Below are positions 1-8,696 of a stretch of 12,948 nucleotides of DNA, piece by piece (the first letter of the stretch is position 1; every line of letters begins with the position of its first letter). Below the pieces are notes generated by a model. That model saw only the letters and a program-made list of their open reading frames with translations. It was not told where the DNA came from and searched no databases. A program made the translations under genes and the position numbers. Origin of the DNA: Deltaproteobacteria bacterium (GTDB lineage Bacteria; Desulfobacterota; Desulfobulbia; Desulfobulbales; UBA5123); assembly GCA_021788685.1 (NCBI GenBank), contig JAJYKH010000045.1, forward strand, positions 1 through 12,948, written 5' to 3'.

Positions 1-512
1 TGCTTTTCCAGAGCCAGGCCGGTATAGATCAGCTGGTTGCGCAGCAAACCCAGCCGCTGGAACCATCGGGGGGGCGGCAGGGGATCGACCTTGAGCAAGG
101 CGCATTTTTCCCGCAAACGCCGGCCGTTGGAGAGGTACGGCCGCAGGAACTGGGCGTGGCGGAAATCGTTGCAGCGGGGGCTGACGAAAAAGCGCAGGGG
201 ATTGCCGCTCGACCCGGAGGTACGAACGGGAGTGAGCTTCTGGCGCCGAAAGCTTCGGGCCAGCAGCTCATCCGGATGCTGCTGGAAAGCAGCCTTGTCG
301 ATGATCGGCAATTGGTGGAGGTCTTCGAGGGAACGGAGGTCAGCGGGGTGGAAGCCCATCTTCTGCCAGCTCTGCCGGTAGTACGGGACCTCGTGGAAGG
401 CATGCTCCACCAGCCGCTTGAGCCGGCGGAGCTGCAGCTCGCGGAGCTCGGAAAGCGGCCGCCGCTCATTGCGGAGGAGCCGCATGAGGTGGAAGTATTT
501 GCCAATGCTCAT
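1..512 (-). CDS. CapK/PaaK-like adenylate-forming enzyme, C-terminally truncated by the window edge
   Basis: About 170 codons are visible, starting MSIGKYFHLMRLL and running off the left edge, so the C-terminal half is not seen. Two features mark it as a member of the phenylacetate-CoA ligase/CapK family. The first is an N-terminal helical stretch with HAFHEVPYYR followed by the motif for 'RSLEDLHQLP'. The second is the nucleotide phosphate-binding loop RTSGSSGNPLRFF. Members activate a carboxylate as an acyl-adenylate, and many sit in surface-polysaccharide loci; the substrate is unknown here. The ATG (510-512) overlaps the stop of the preceding CapK-like gene in an ATGA arrangement, which suggests translational coupling. 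It shares architecture with that neighbour but is clearly a diverged paralogue rather than a recent duplicate. Family call is firm; exact role is not known. Confidence 0.88.
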   Translation of the reverse strand, partial: MSIGKYFHLMRLLRNERRPLSELRELQLRRLKRLVEHAFHEVPYYRQSWQKMGFHPADLRSLEDLHQLPIIDKAAFQQHPDELLARSFRRQKLTPVRTSGSSGNPLRFFVSPRCNDFRHAQFLRPYLSNGRRLREKCALLKVDPLPPPRWFQRLGLLRNQLIYTGLALEK

Positions 513-1777
513 GGACTCGCCTTCTCCGGCTGGACCGTCTCGTGGACCGCGGTGCTGACGATCCGGAATTTGCCGCTTTTTTCCTTTTCGAGGCCGGGAC
601 GCAGCTGGATGTCGATGGCGACCCCAGGCAGGAGCGGAGCCAGGGCTTGGCGGATCAGGCTTTCCTGGGCGCCGTCGAATTGCGGGGTGGGCACGATCCG
701 CACCTCCACCCGGTCGCGGGCCTGCTGCCGGATCTGGTACTGCCGCATGCCTTCGATCGCCTCGATGGCGCAGGTCATGGCATAAGGGGCCAGGCGGGAG
801 CCATCCGGCAGGGTGAAATAATCGACCTGGCGACCGCTGGAGGGGGCCATCAGCGGCAAACCCCTGCCGCACCGGCACGATCCCGGCAGAGCCCGGCCGG
901 TATCGCCCACCCGATACCGGAGAAGCGGCATGCCGTAATTGAAGAGGGGAGTGAGGAGAATCTCCGCGTCCGGCGCCTCCGAGGGCTTGCCGTCCTTGAT
1001 GAACTCCACCAGCAGCCAATCGCTGTTGATGTGGTAGCCCTGATGCTCCGGGCATTCCCAGGAGACCTCCTTCACCTCCGTCGAGCCGTAGATGTCGAGA
1101 ACCTCGGTCCCGAATCCTTTCTCGATCTTCCGGCGGGTGGCCGGATCGAGCATTTCCGACGAAGTGAACAGCAGGCGTGGACGGAACCCGGGATTTCTTT
1201 CCGCCGCGAGCAAGGCAAAGGCAGATGGAAACCCATACACGGCCTCGGGCTGAAAGGCGCGCAAGGCCGGCAGCAGTTTTTCCATCGGCTCCAGCACGGA
1301 AAAGTGGCGCTGCCGCAGCAAGACACGTTTCCAAAAATCAGTGCGCGGCACGGCCTCGCTGATCACGGCCAGCCGGTGCCAGGGCCTGAGGCCGCAGGCC
1401 AGCCGGGCCCGCAGCTTGAGCAGATATTTGGCCTTCCGCCAGCCGGCAGGGTCGAAATAAGTGGTGGTCCGCCGGCCGGAGGAGCCGGAGGTCATGGAGG
1501 AGCGAAGGGCTCCGGGAGCAGTGGTCCGGGCCAGCAGCCGTTCCGGTTGCCGCAGCTCTTCGCGGGTGGTGACCGGCAGGTGGACGAGATCCTCGCGGCT
1601 GCGGATGTCCTCCGGCCGGATGCCCGCCTGCCGCAGTTTCTCCCGGTAATGAGGGCTGTGGGCGACAGCATGCTGCAACAAAAGCTGAAAGCGGCGCCAC
1701 TGGACCTCCTCGATCTGCTCGCGATCCAGCCACTGGGCCCGTTCCAGCTCCAGGAATTCACCGGGAAGCCATGGCAT
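509..1777 (-). CDS. CapK/PaaK-family adenylate-forming ligase (phenylacetate-CoA ligase-like)
   Basis: This is a 422-residue protein, normal length for the family. Visible motifs are the phosphate-binding loop TSGSSG (residues 96-101), the YGSTE motif (230-234) expected in the adenylate-binding site, RYRVGD (287-292), and a C-terminal KSGKFR lysine segment typical of the mobile domain. Cysteines in WECPEHQGYH and SCRCGRG could form a small metal site seen in some CapK-type enzymes (inference). The ATG at 1777 is preceded by a strong GGGAGGGGGG ribosome-binding site. It overlaps the end of the glycosyltransferase gene by 20 bp, and its own stop overlaps the start of a second CapK-like gene. 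This is a tight operon of probable cell-surface glycan modification. It probably activates an acyl or aryl carboxylate for transfer to a sugar or to CoA; a true phenylacetate-CoA ligase is less likely, as no phenylacetate catabolic genes are adjacent. Confidence 0.85.
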   Translation of the reverse strand: MPWLPGEFLELERAQWLDREQIEEVQWRRFQLLLQHAVAHSPHYREKLRQAGIRPEDIRSREDLVHLPVTTREELRQPERLLARTTAPGALRSSMTSGSSGRRTTTYFDPAGWRKAKYLLKLRARLACGLRPWHRLAVISEAVPRTDFWKRVLLRQRHFSVLEPMEKLLPALRAFQPEAVYGFPSAFALLAAERNPGFRPRLLFTSSEMLDPATRRKIEKGFGTEVLDIYGSTEVKEVSWECPEHQGYHINSDWLLVEFIKDGKPSEAPDAEILLTPLFNYGMPLLRYRVGDTGRALPGSCRCGRGLPLMAPSSGRQVDYFTLPDGSRLAPYAMTCAIEAIEGMRQYQIRQQARDRVEVRIVPTPQFDGAQESLIRQALAPLLPGVAIDIQLRPGLEKEKSGKFRIVSTAVHETVQPEKASP

Positions 1778-2972
1778 GCCTGATCCCCCCTCCCTGATTC
1801 ATCTCCGGGGCCGCTGCCGCAGTGGGCGGCCGGCCGTGCTCCGCATACAAGCCCAGGTAGGCCTTTGCCGCCGCACGCCAGCTCATCAATTTGGCCAGGT
1901 GGCGGGATTGCCGGCCATGGAGGGCGAGAAGGCCCGGATCCTCAAGATAGGCGGTGATCGCCTCCTTCAGGGCAGCACTATCCTCCTTCGGCACGACGAA
2001 CCCGTTGCCGTTCACCAATTCCGCCGCCCCGGTCCTGGTCGTGATCACGGGCAGACCGGAGGCCATGGCCTCCAGCATCACGTTGGCCAGGGATTCTTCC
2101 AGGGAAGGCAGGACAAGGATGTCTGCCTGGCGGTAGATGGCCGGGATGTGCCTCCGGTCCACGTTGCCCAGAAAGCGGACATGGTCCTGCAGGTGGTGGA
2201 CCTCGCAGAACCGGCGCAGCCGTTCCATTTCCGGCCCGCCTCCGGCAATCTGCAGGGTGCAGGCCCGCTTTTCCGCCACCAGGGTCCGGACCGCCTCCAG
2301 GAGATAGCACAAACCTTTGCGGCGGATGAGCCTGCCCACGAACAGCAGCCGGACCCCCCGGCCTGGGTGCGGCGGACCGGGCCGGAAGCGGCGGATGTCG
2401 ACGCCGTTGCAGATGACCTGCATGTTGCGCATCTCGCTGGTTTTTCCGGAGAGCCGCTTCAATTCCCGGCTGTTGGCCGTCACCGCCATGGCCCGGTGCC
2501 AGACCTGTCTGGAGAGCACAGGAAGAACCAAGCGGTCCAGGGCACCCAGCCGCTCGTTGTACCCAGGTACGTCGGAGCCCCGAAGGGACACGATGTAAGG
2601 GACTTTGCCCCGGAGCAGGAAGCCGATGATGCCGGCCGGCCACCCGAACCAGCAGTGGCAGAGATGGAATTCCTGCTTCCGCAGGAGCCGGCGGCAGACC
2701 CAGTACGCCTGCCAGCTCCAGCGAAAGATCTCCATGATGCGCCAAAAATGAGGGTCTCGTTTCCCGACGTTCAACCGGATGACCGTGATATTCGATGCCT
2801 GGCGATATACTTCCGGGCGGGGGCCGGAGCTGGAGGTGACCAGGACGACCCGCACTTCGTCGTCTCCGGCCAATTCATCCAGAAGATGATAGTTGGCCGT
2901 GGCCGCTCCTCCCCCGATAGGGGGATACTCGAAGTTGAGCATGAGGATGCGTCTTCTCTTGAAGATCTCCAT
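1758..2972 (-). CDS. GT4-family glycosyltransferase
   Basis: Cytoplasmic or membrane-associated retaining glycosyltransferase of the GT-B fold, about 404 residues from the chosen start MEIFKRRRILMLNFEYPP. The N-terminal Rossmann domain begins with NFEYPPIGGGAATANYHL, a glycine-rich acceptor loop common in GT4 enzymes. The C-terminal nucleotide-sugar domain has FVGRLIRRKGLCYLLEA, and near the end ESLANVMLEAMASGLPVI, which supplies the E-x7-E signature. The frame is open further upstream to 3041, but those 23 extra residues (GRGRGG-type) look non-coding. The ATG at 2972 has CAGGGG just upstream, so I place the start there. It is the first gene of an operon with two CapK-like ligases and lies behind a 445-bp leader with a candidate sigma-54 promoter. 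Donor and acceptor sugars cannot be read from the sequence; extracellular or surface polysaccharide synthesis is the likely pathway. Confidence 0.9.
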   Translation of the reverse strand: MEIFKRRRILMLNFEYPPIGGGAATANYHLLDELAGDDEVRVVLVTSSSGPRPEVYRQASNITVIRLNVGKRDPHFWRIMEIFRWSWQAYWVCRRLLRKQEFHLCHCWFGWPAGIIGFLLRGKVPYIVSLRGSDVPGYNERLGALDRLVLPVLSRQVWHRAMAVTANSRELKRLSGKTSEMRNMQVICNGVDIRRFRPGPPHPGRGVRLLFVGRLIRRKGLCYLLEAVRTLVAEKRACTLQIAGGGPEMERLRRFCEVHHLQDHVRFLGNVDRRHIPAIYRQADILVLPSLEESLANVMLEAMASGLPVITTRTGAAELVNGNGFVVPKEDSAALKEAITAYLEDPGLLALHGRQSRHLAKLMSWRAAAKAYLGLYAEHGRPPTAAAAPEMNQGGGIRHAMASR

Positions 2973-3124
2973 AGGGCCCCTGGAGCAGAGAAGTGAAAAC
3001 GGGATGCCGCCCCTGCCGCGGCCGGGCCCGCGCAGGATCAACTCCCGCTGGCTTCAATGCAAAATGATCGACACCTCCACGTTCCTTGATCTGGAACGGG
3101 AAACGAAAGGCTCGGCTCCGTTCT

Positions 3125-3140
3125 TGCAAATCAGGAACCA
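3125..3140 (-). promoter_or_regulatory. candidate sigma-54 (RpoN) -24/-12 promoter for the glycosyltransferase-CapK operon
   Basis: Read on the minus strand the site is TGGTTCCTGATTTGCA. It carries the invariant GG and GC at exactly the 10-nt spacing required for -24/-12 promoters, plus the full TTGCA of the -12 element (consensus TGGCAC-N5-TTGCA). Transcription would start near 3113, giving a leader of about 140 nt before the ATG at 2972. An AT-rich tract and an inverted repeat lie about 95-125 bp upstream of that start, where enhancer-binding proteins usually bind. A match by chance is possible; position and context raise the odds. Confidence 0.5.
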
Positions 3141-3156
3141 CAATTGTGGTTTTTTT
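3136..3156. promoter_or_regulatory. 16-bp perfect palindrome followed by a T-run
   Basis: AACCACAATTGTGGTT at 3136-3151 is a perfect palindrome and runs into a seven-base T-run on the plus strand. As RNA from the plus strand it would be a 6-bp stem with an AATT loop plus U-tract, the form of a small intrinsic terminator; yet no plus-strand gene lies before it. It overlaps the -24 element of the candidate sigma-54 promoter, so an operator is the other reading. Confidence 0.45.
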
Positions 3157-3208
3157 GTAATTTACTGGAATCGAAGAAAAAAGATAAAGAAATACAGAAC
3201 GGGAGGGA

Positions 3209-3239
3209 GGAAAATTCCGTTTTCTACGTCTGATTTTCC
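3209..3239. repeat. inverted repeat GGAAAAT-N17-ATTTTCC
   Basis: The two 7-bp arms match perfectly and are about three helical turns apart overall. It lies about 95-125 bp upstream of the start site inferred for the candidate sigma-54 promoter, which is a usual distance for an activator site. The identity of any binding protein is unknown. Confidence 0.35.
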
Positions 3240-3417
3240 GGAATCCCGGATGACCGCCCTTCGGAAGAAGAAGCGATCAGGATGAAGCTGACCCGCCGAG
3301 AGGGCAATCCTCGCAATCTCGCAAAGGCCTCCGGACCCCGGCGGGCGGGAAGGAGAAAACAACAACTTGCATGGCGTGGACCGTCGGTGGAGCGGCTTCT
3401 GGCGAGGCCGACAATCC

Positions 3418-5886
<2,469 letters not shown>

Positions 5887-5909
5887 GGTTCTCCTCCTCT
5901 CGTCACCAT

Positions 5910-5925
5910 GCTTGATCTCTCAAGC
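5910..5925 (-). other. GNRA-capped hairpin between the nucleotidyltransferase and glgP
   Basis: On the transcribed strand GCTTGA-GAGA-TCAAGC forms a 6-bp stem closed by a GAGA tetraloop, 3 bp after the upstream stop codon and well clear of the glgP ribosome-binding site. There is no U-tract, so it is not a terminator. It could mark an RNA-processing or stability boundary between two co-transcribed genes. Confidence 0.4.
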
Positions 5926-5928
5926 GGT

Positions 5929-7407
5929 TCAACTTTGTGCCCGCCCGCGCAGCCGGGCTTCGACCCAGCGGGCGGCCTCGTCCCGGGTCGTCGCCTCCCC
6001 GGCCACCTGCGCCTGCACCAGCTCCCGCAGCAGCCGGCCGATGAGCGGCCCTGGCGGCAGCGCGAAAAGCGTCTGCAAGTCGTGGCCGGTGAGCAGCCGT
6101 GGCTGCTCCAGGACCGGCTTGATCCGGCTCCGGTAGACCTCGTCCACCTGGTCGTACAGGGCGGCCAGGTCCCGCTCCATCTCCGGCGGCTTGCCCTCGC
6201 CGGCGCCGGCCAGGCTGTCCGCCATGGCGAGCAGGAAAAGCCCCGGCAGCTCGTCGCCGGCCGCCTTCACCAGCCGCAGGCAGGCCTTGGGGGTGATCCC
6301 GGTCTTCCGGCGGGCATTGAGGAGATGGAAGGGCCACATGTGCAGCTCGATGAGCCGCCCCACCCTTCTCGCCTCCTCCCGGCTCCAGCGCAGCCGGTCG
6401 GCCACGGCCGCGAACCGCTCCGCCCCCGCCCGGTCATGGCCGTAGAAGGTGATCCGCCCCTCGCGGATTTCGCGCACCGCCGGCTTGCCCAGGTCGTGAA
6501 AGAGGGCCGCCCACCCGAGCCGCACCCTTCGCGCCGCCGGCTCCAGAAAGGCGCCCAGCCCGGGGCCGTGTCCGGGGAAGAAGCGGACCGGCTCCTGCTG
6601 GATAGCCGCCATGGCCTCCAGGGCGGCCAGATTGTGGTGGAAGACGTCCAGGTGGTGGCTGGCCGGCTGGGCCACCCCCACGCCCTCTTCCAGCTCCGGC
6701 AGGACCTCCCACAGGAGGCCGCTTGCCGCCATGGCGGCGACCTGAAGGTGCGGGCGCGCCGCGCCCATGATCAGCTTGAGCTCGGAGGCGATCCGCTCCG
6801 CGGCCGTGCGGCCGATGAGCTTGCGGTCCCGCCGGATCAAATTGTCGAGATATTCGTCGCGGGAAAAATCCAGGGTGGCGGCAAAGCGGTAGGCGCGGAG
6901 GAGGCGGAGGGGGTCGGCTGCGAAAATCCGCTCGGAGGTGGCCCGCAGCCGGCGGGCGGCGAAATCGGCCAGGCCGCCGGTGGGGTCGAGGAGCGGCCCC
7001 GAGGGGTGCACGTCCCGGGGGGCGATCGCCAAGGCCACCGCCAGGGCGTTGACGGTGAAGTCCCGCCGTCCCAGGTCCTCCTCGATGGAGGCGGTCCCCT
7101 CCCGAAAAGCGGCGACATCGATGGTGTAGTCCCCCCAGACCACCCGGCCCACGTCTTCCGCCTCGTCCAGGGGGACGAAGGCACCCTCCAGGAATTCGGC
7201 CAGGAAATGGGCGCAGGAGATGCCCCCGGCGGGCACCGTGAGGTCCAGGTCGCGGGGGCGCTGGCCGGCGAGCAGGTCGCGCACGGTGCCGCCGGCTGCG
7301 AACAGCGCCGGGCAGCGGCGGCCCATGGCCGCCAGGCCCCGCCTGATCTCGGGCGGGTACCCTTGCAGCCAGTCGGTGCCGATCGTTTCTCGCGAATGTG
7401 AAACCAT
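5929..7407 (-). CDS. tRNA nucleotidyltransferase (CCA-, A- or C-adding) / poly(A) polymerase family with HD domain
   Basis: This is a class II nucleotidyltransferase of 492 residues. The N-terminal polymerase domain has GGTVRDLL (39-46), the metal-binding pair in RPRDLDL (Asp53, Asp55), a third carboxylate in YTIDVAAFR (Asp98) and RRDFTVNA (114-121). The RNA-binding neck includes ADPLRLLRAYRFA (165-177) and AERIASELK. The C-terminal half is an HD phosphohydrolase-like domain with FHDLGKP (303-309) and FYGHDRAGAE (321-330). The family adds CCA or part of it to tRNA 3' ends, or poly(A) to RNA. Geobacter sulfurreducens is known to have separate C-adding and A-adding enzymes plus a poly(A) polymerase, so sequence alone does not settle which this is. 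ATG 7407 has GGAGAG upstream. It is divergent from a ParB-like gene and precedes glgP. Confidence 0.9.
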   Translation of the reverse strand: MVSHSRETIGTDWLQGYPPEIRRGLAAMGRRCPALFAAGGTVRDLLAGQRPRDLDLTVPAGGISCAHFLAEFLEGAFVPLDEAEDVGRVVWGDYTIDVAAFREGTASIEEDLGRRDFTVNALAVALAIAPRDVHPSGPLLDPTGGLADFAARRLRATSERIFAADPLRLLRAYRFAATLDFSRDEYLDNLIRRDRKLIGRTAAERIASELKLIMGAARPHLQVAAMAASGLLWEVLPELEEGVGVAQPASHHLDVFHHNLAALEAMAAIQQEPVRFFPGHGPGLGAFLEPAARRVRLGWAALFHDLGKPAVREIREGRITFYGHDRAGAERFAAVADRLRWSREEARRVGRLIELHMWPFHLLNARRKTGITPKACLRLVKAAGDELPGLFLLAMADSLAGAGEGKPPEMERDLAALYDQVDEVYRSRIKPVLEQPRLLTGHDLQTLFALPPGPLIGRLLRELVQAQVAGEATTRDEAARWVEARLRGRAQS

Positions 7408-7596
7408 TGGCTCTCCGTTTCGGATGTCCCTCGCTCTTCTTAACTAAAAAGATTCCCGCCCGACAAGAAAAAAGCCGCAAGACCGACGGACCGGTCCGAA
7501 ACAGGGCGGAAGCTGGCCAGGAAAATTGCGCCTTTCGGGATGAAGGAGAAGCGGCTATCCTGAAAACCAAACGCGTCCCCATCGTGGAGGTGCTCC
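7408..7596. other. divergent intergenic region with a 12-bp palindrome
   Basis: The 189 bp separate the nucleotidyltransferase (minus) from the ParB-like gene (plus) and must carry both promoters, but I find no clear -35/-10 pair. A perfect palindrome CGGACCGGTCCG sits at 7487-7498, near the middle. It is the best candidate for a shared operator. Self-complementary GC-rich 12-mers do arise by chance in GC-rich DNA. Confidence 0.4.
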
Positions 7597-8361
7597 ATGT
7601 CACCCCATCTTGCCGCCGTCCGGGTGCTCCTGCCGCAGATCGACCTGGACGACGACACCTTCAGCCTGCTGCCCTGGCTCGAAACCGCCGTCCCCGAAGC
7701 CTTGACCCGCTCCATCGCCCGGGCCGGCCTCCTCCACCCGCCCCTCCTCCAGGCCAAGGCGGCCACCCGCTTCCGGGTGATCGCCGGCCGCCGGCGGTTG
7801 CTGGCCCTGCGGGAAGCCCAGGCCGCCGGCTGCCTCTGCCTGGTGCTGGCGGCGGAGGCCCCCGACCTGGAGGGATTGGCCCTGAGCCTGGAAGACACCC
7901 TCGCCCTCCGGCCCCTGTCCGCCGTCGAGCAGGCCCTTTTCCTCCGGAAGGCCGGCCGCCATCTCGATCCCGGGCAGCTCGCGGAGCGCTATTTTCCCCT
8001 CCTCGGCCTCGCCCCCGGGATGGACCTCCGGAAGCCGGCCCGGCTCCTCGGCCTGGAGGAGCCGCTGCTCCGCTCCCTCCATGCCGGCAGGCTCGGAGAG
8101 ACGGCGGCCCTGGAATTGGCGGCGCTGCCCTTCGTGGACCGCTGGGCCCTGTTCGAGATCATCGAGCTGGTGGGCATCGGTCCCGGCGATCAGCCCCGCC
8201 TGACCGCAGCCTGCCAGGAGGCCGCCCGGAGGGAAAAACGGTCGGTGCTCGACCTTCTGGCCGCGCCCGCAGCCAAAGAAATCCTGGAAGATCAGGGAGG
8301 CGGCCCCACCCGGCAAATGGAACGGCTGCTGGCTTGGCTTTCAGAGGGGGAGAGAAGTTGA
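7597..8361 (+). CDS. orphan ParB-like protein (ParB/Srx-type N-terminal domain with degenerate HTH)
   Basis: The 254-residue protein is preceded by a good GGAGGTG ribosome-binding site. Residues 33-75 (LTRSIARAGLLHPPLL ... RFRVIAGRRRLLALREA) match the ParB/Srx-fold box with the arginine patch at 64-67. The region SLEDTLALRPLSAVEQA (97-113) corresponds to the conserved E-N-x-x-R-x-x-L-x-x-x-E-A segment of ParB CTPases, with ED in place of EN. Residues about 127-178 (ERYFPLLG..., LLRSLHAGRLGETAALELAALP) resemble the ParB/KorB helix-turn-helix region, which here looks degenerate. The C-terminal tail has no recognised dimerisation domain. There is no parA, and no plasmid or origin genes lie nearby, so chromosome segregation is unlikely; a nucleotide-dependent DNA-binding or regulatory role is inference. 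It is monocistronic, ending in a hairpin. The function is unknown. Confidence 0.8.
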   Translation: MSPHLAAVRVLLPQIDLDDDTFSLLPWLETAVPEALTRSIARAGLLHPPLLQAKAATRFRVIAGRRRLLALREAQAAGCLCLVLAAEAPDLEGLALSLEDTLALRPLSAVEQALFLRKAGRHLDPGQLAERYFPLLGLAPGMDLRKPARLLGLEEPLLRSLHAGRLGETAALELAALPFVDRWALFEIIELVGIGPGDQPRLTAACQEAARREKRSVLDLLAAPAAKEILEDQGGGPTRQMERLLAWLSEGERS

Positions 8362-8388
8362 CCCCCGGAGGGGGTCGCAGGCCTTTTT
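8360..8388 (+). terminator. candidate intrinsic terminator of the ParB-like gene
   Basis: GACCCCC-GGA-GGGGGTC (8360-8376) gives a perfect 7-bp GC-rich stem, followed seven bases later by five Ts (8384-8388). The stem begins within the TGA stop codon (8359-8361). The gap between stem and T-run is longer than ideal, so efficiency is uncertain. Confidence 0.55.
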
Positions 8389-8439
8389 GATCTCTGTGGT
8401 GGAAAGGTAACCGATCACGGGGATGCACAACGATGGAGC

Positions 8440-8451
8440 CCGCGAAAGCGG
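8440..8451 (+). other. GAAA tetraloop hairpin CCGC-GAAA-GCGG
   Basis: A 4-bp GC stem with a GNRA loop just upstream of the larger inverted-repeat element. The nine-base string CCGCGAAAG recurs at 8482-8490. Confidence 0.35.
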
Positions 8452-8549
8452 AATTTGAAGCGGTCACAGGGTGCCGCAGATCCGCGAAAGGGCTTCAATG
8501 TCGCAAAGAATGGCATGACCTCCCACGCCCCGGACAACCACGGTGGGCC

Positions 8550-8567
8550 GTCGGCAGCAGTGCCGAC
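8550..8567. other. hairpin GTCGGCA-GCAG-TGCCGAC
   Basis: Perfect 7-bp stem with a four-base loop inside the larger structured element. No T-run follows on either strand. Confidence 0.5.
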
Positions 8568-8603
8568 CAAGCGGCCTGTCCGCTATTCCCGAAGGGCGGG
8601 ATA

Positions 8604-8638
8604 AGAGCCCCCCTGCCCGATTCTCGGGCAGGGGCTCT
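8604..8638. terminator. strong hairpin between convergent genes, possible bidirectional terminator
   Basis: AGAGCCCC(CC)TGCCCGA pairs with TCGGGCAGGGGCTCT through 15 base pairs with a two-C bulge and a TTC loop. It lies between the convergent ParB-like gene and tatC, where a two-way terminator would be expected, but neither side has a proper U-tract. It may instead be the core of the enclosing inverted-repeat element. Confidence 0.45.
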
Positions 8639-8696
8639 CAACACCAGGTATGCGGACAGGCGGCTGACAAAGGAGATGTGGTGGACTGTGACCGTT

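Larger units (their letters stand above)
2973..3417. other. 445-bp gene-free leader between glgP and the polysaccharide operon
   Basis: No convincing coding frame: the open frames here have arginine/proline-rich translations with no family resemblance or ribosome-binding site. The part from about 3120 to 3240 is notably AT-rich against the GC-rich background. It holds a candidate sigma-54 promoter (3125-3140, minus), a 16-bp palindrome followed by a T-run on the plus strand (3136-3156), a 7-bp inverted repeat (3209-3239) and GTTCC-N7-GGAAC (3081-3097). I see no strong intrinsic terminator for glgP. Confidence 0.7.

Noticed and set aside
2973..3041. 23-residue N-terminal extension of the glycosyltransferase
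   Set aside because: Composition is unlike a GT4 start and the ATG at 2972 directly precedes the conserved first beta-strand with a usable ribosome-binding site.
3081..3097. GTTCC-N7-GGAAC inverted repeat in the leader of the glycosyltransferase gene
   Set aside because: Five-base arms are expected by chance and nothing else supports a function.
7513..7531. Sigma-54-like TGGCCA ... TTGC upstream of the ParB-like gene
   Set aside because: The GG to GC spacing is 11, not the required 10, so it is not a functional -24/-12 promoter by known rules.
8467..8637. A 57-codon open frame on the minus strand inside the structured region, with a protein-like stretch (GGHAILCDIEALSRICGTL)
   Set aside because: No ATG start or ribosome-binding site, bounded by stops at both ends, and it coincides with dense inverted repeats. 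It could be a remnant but is not supported as a gene.
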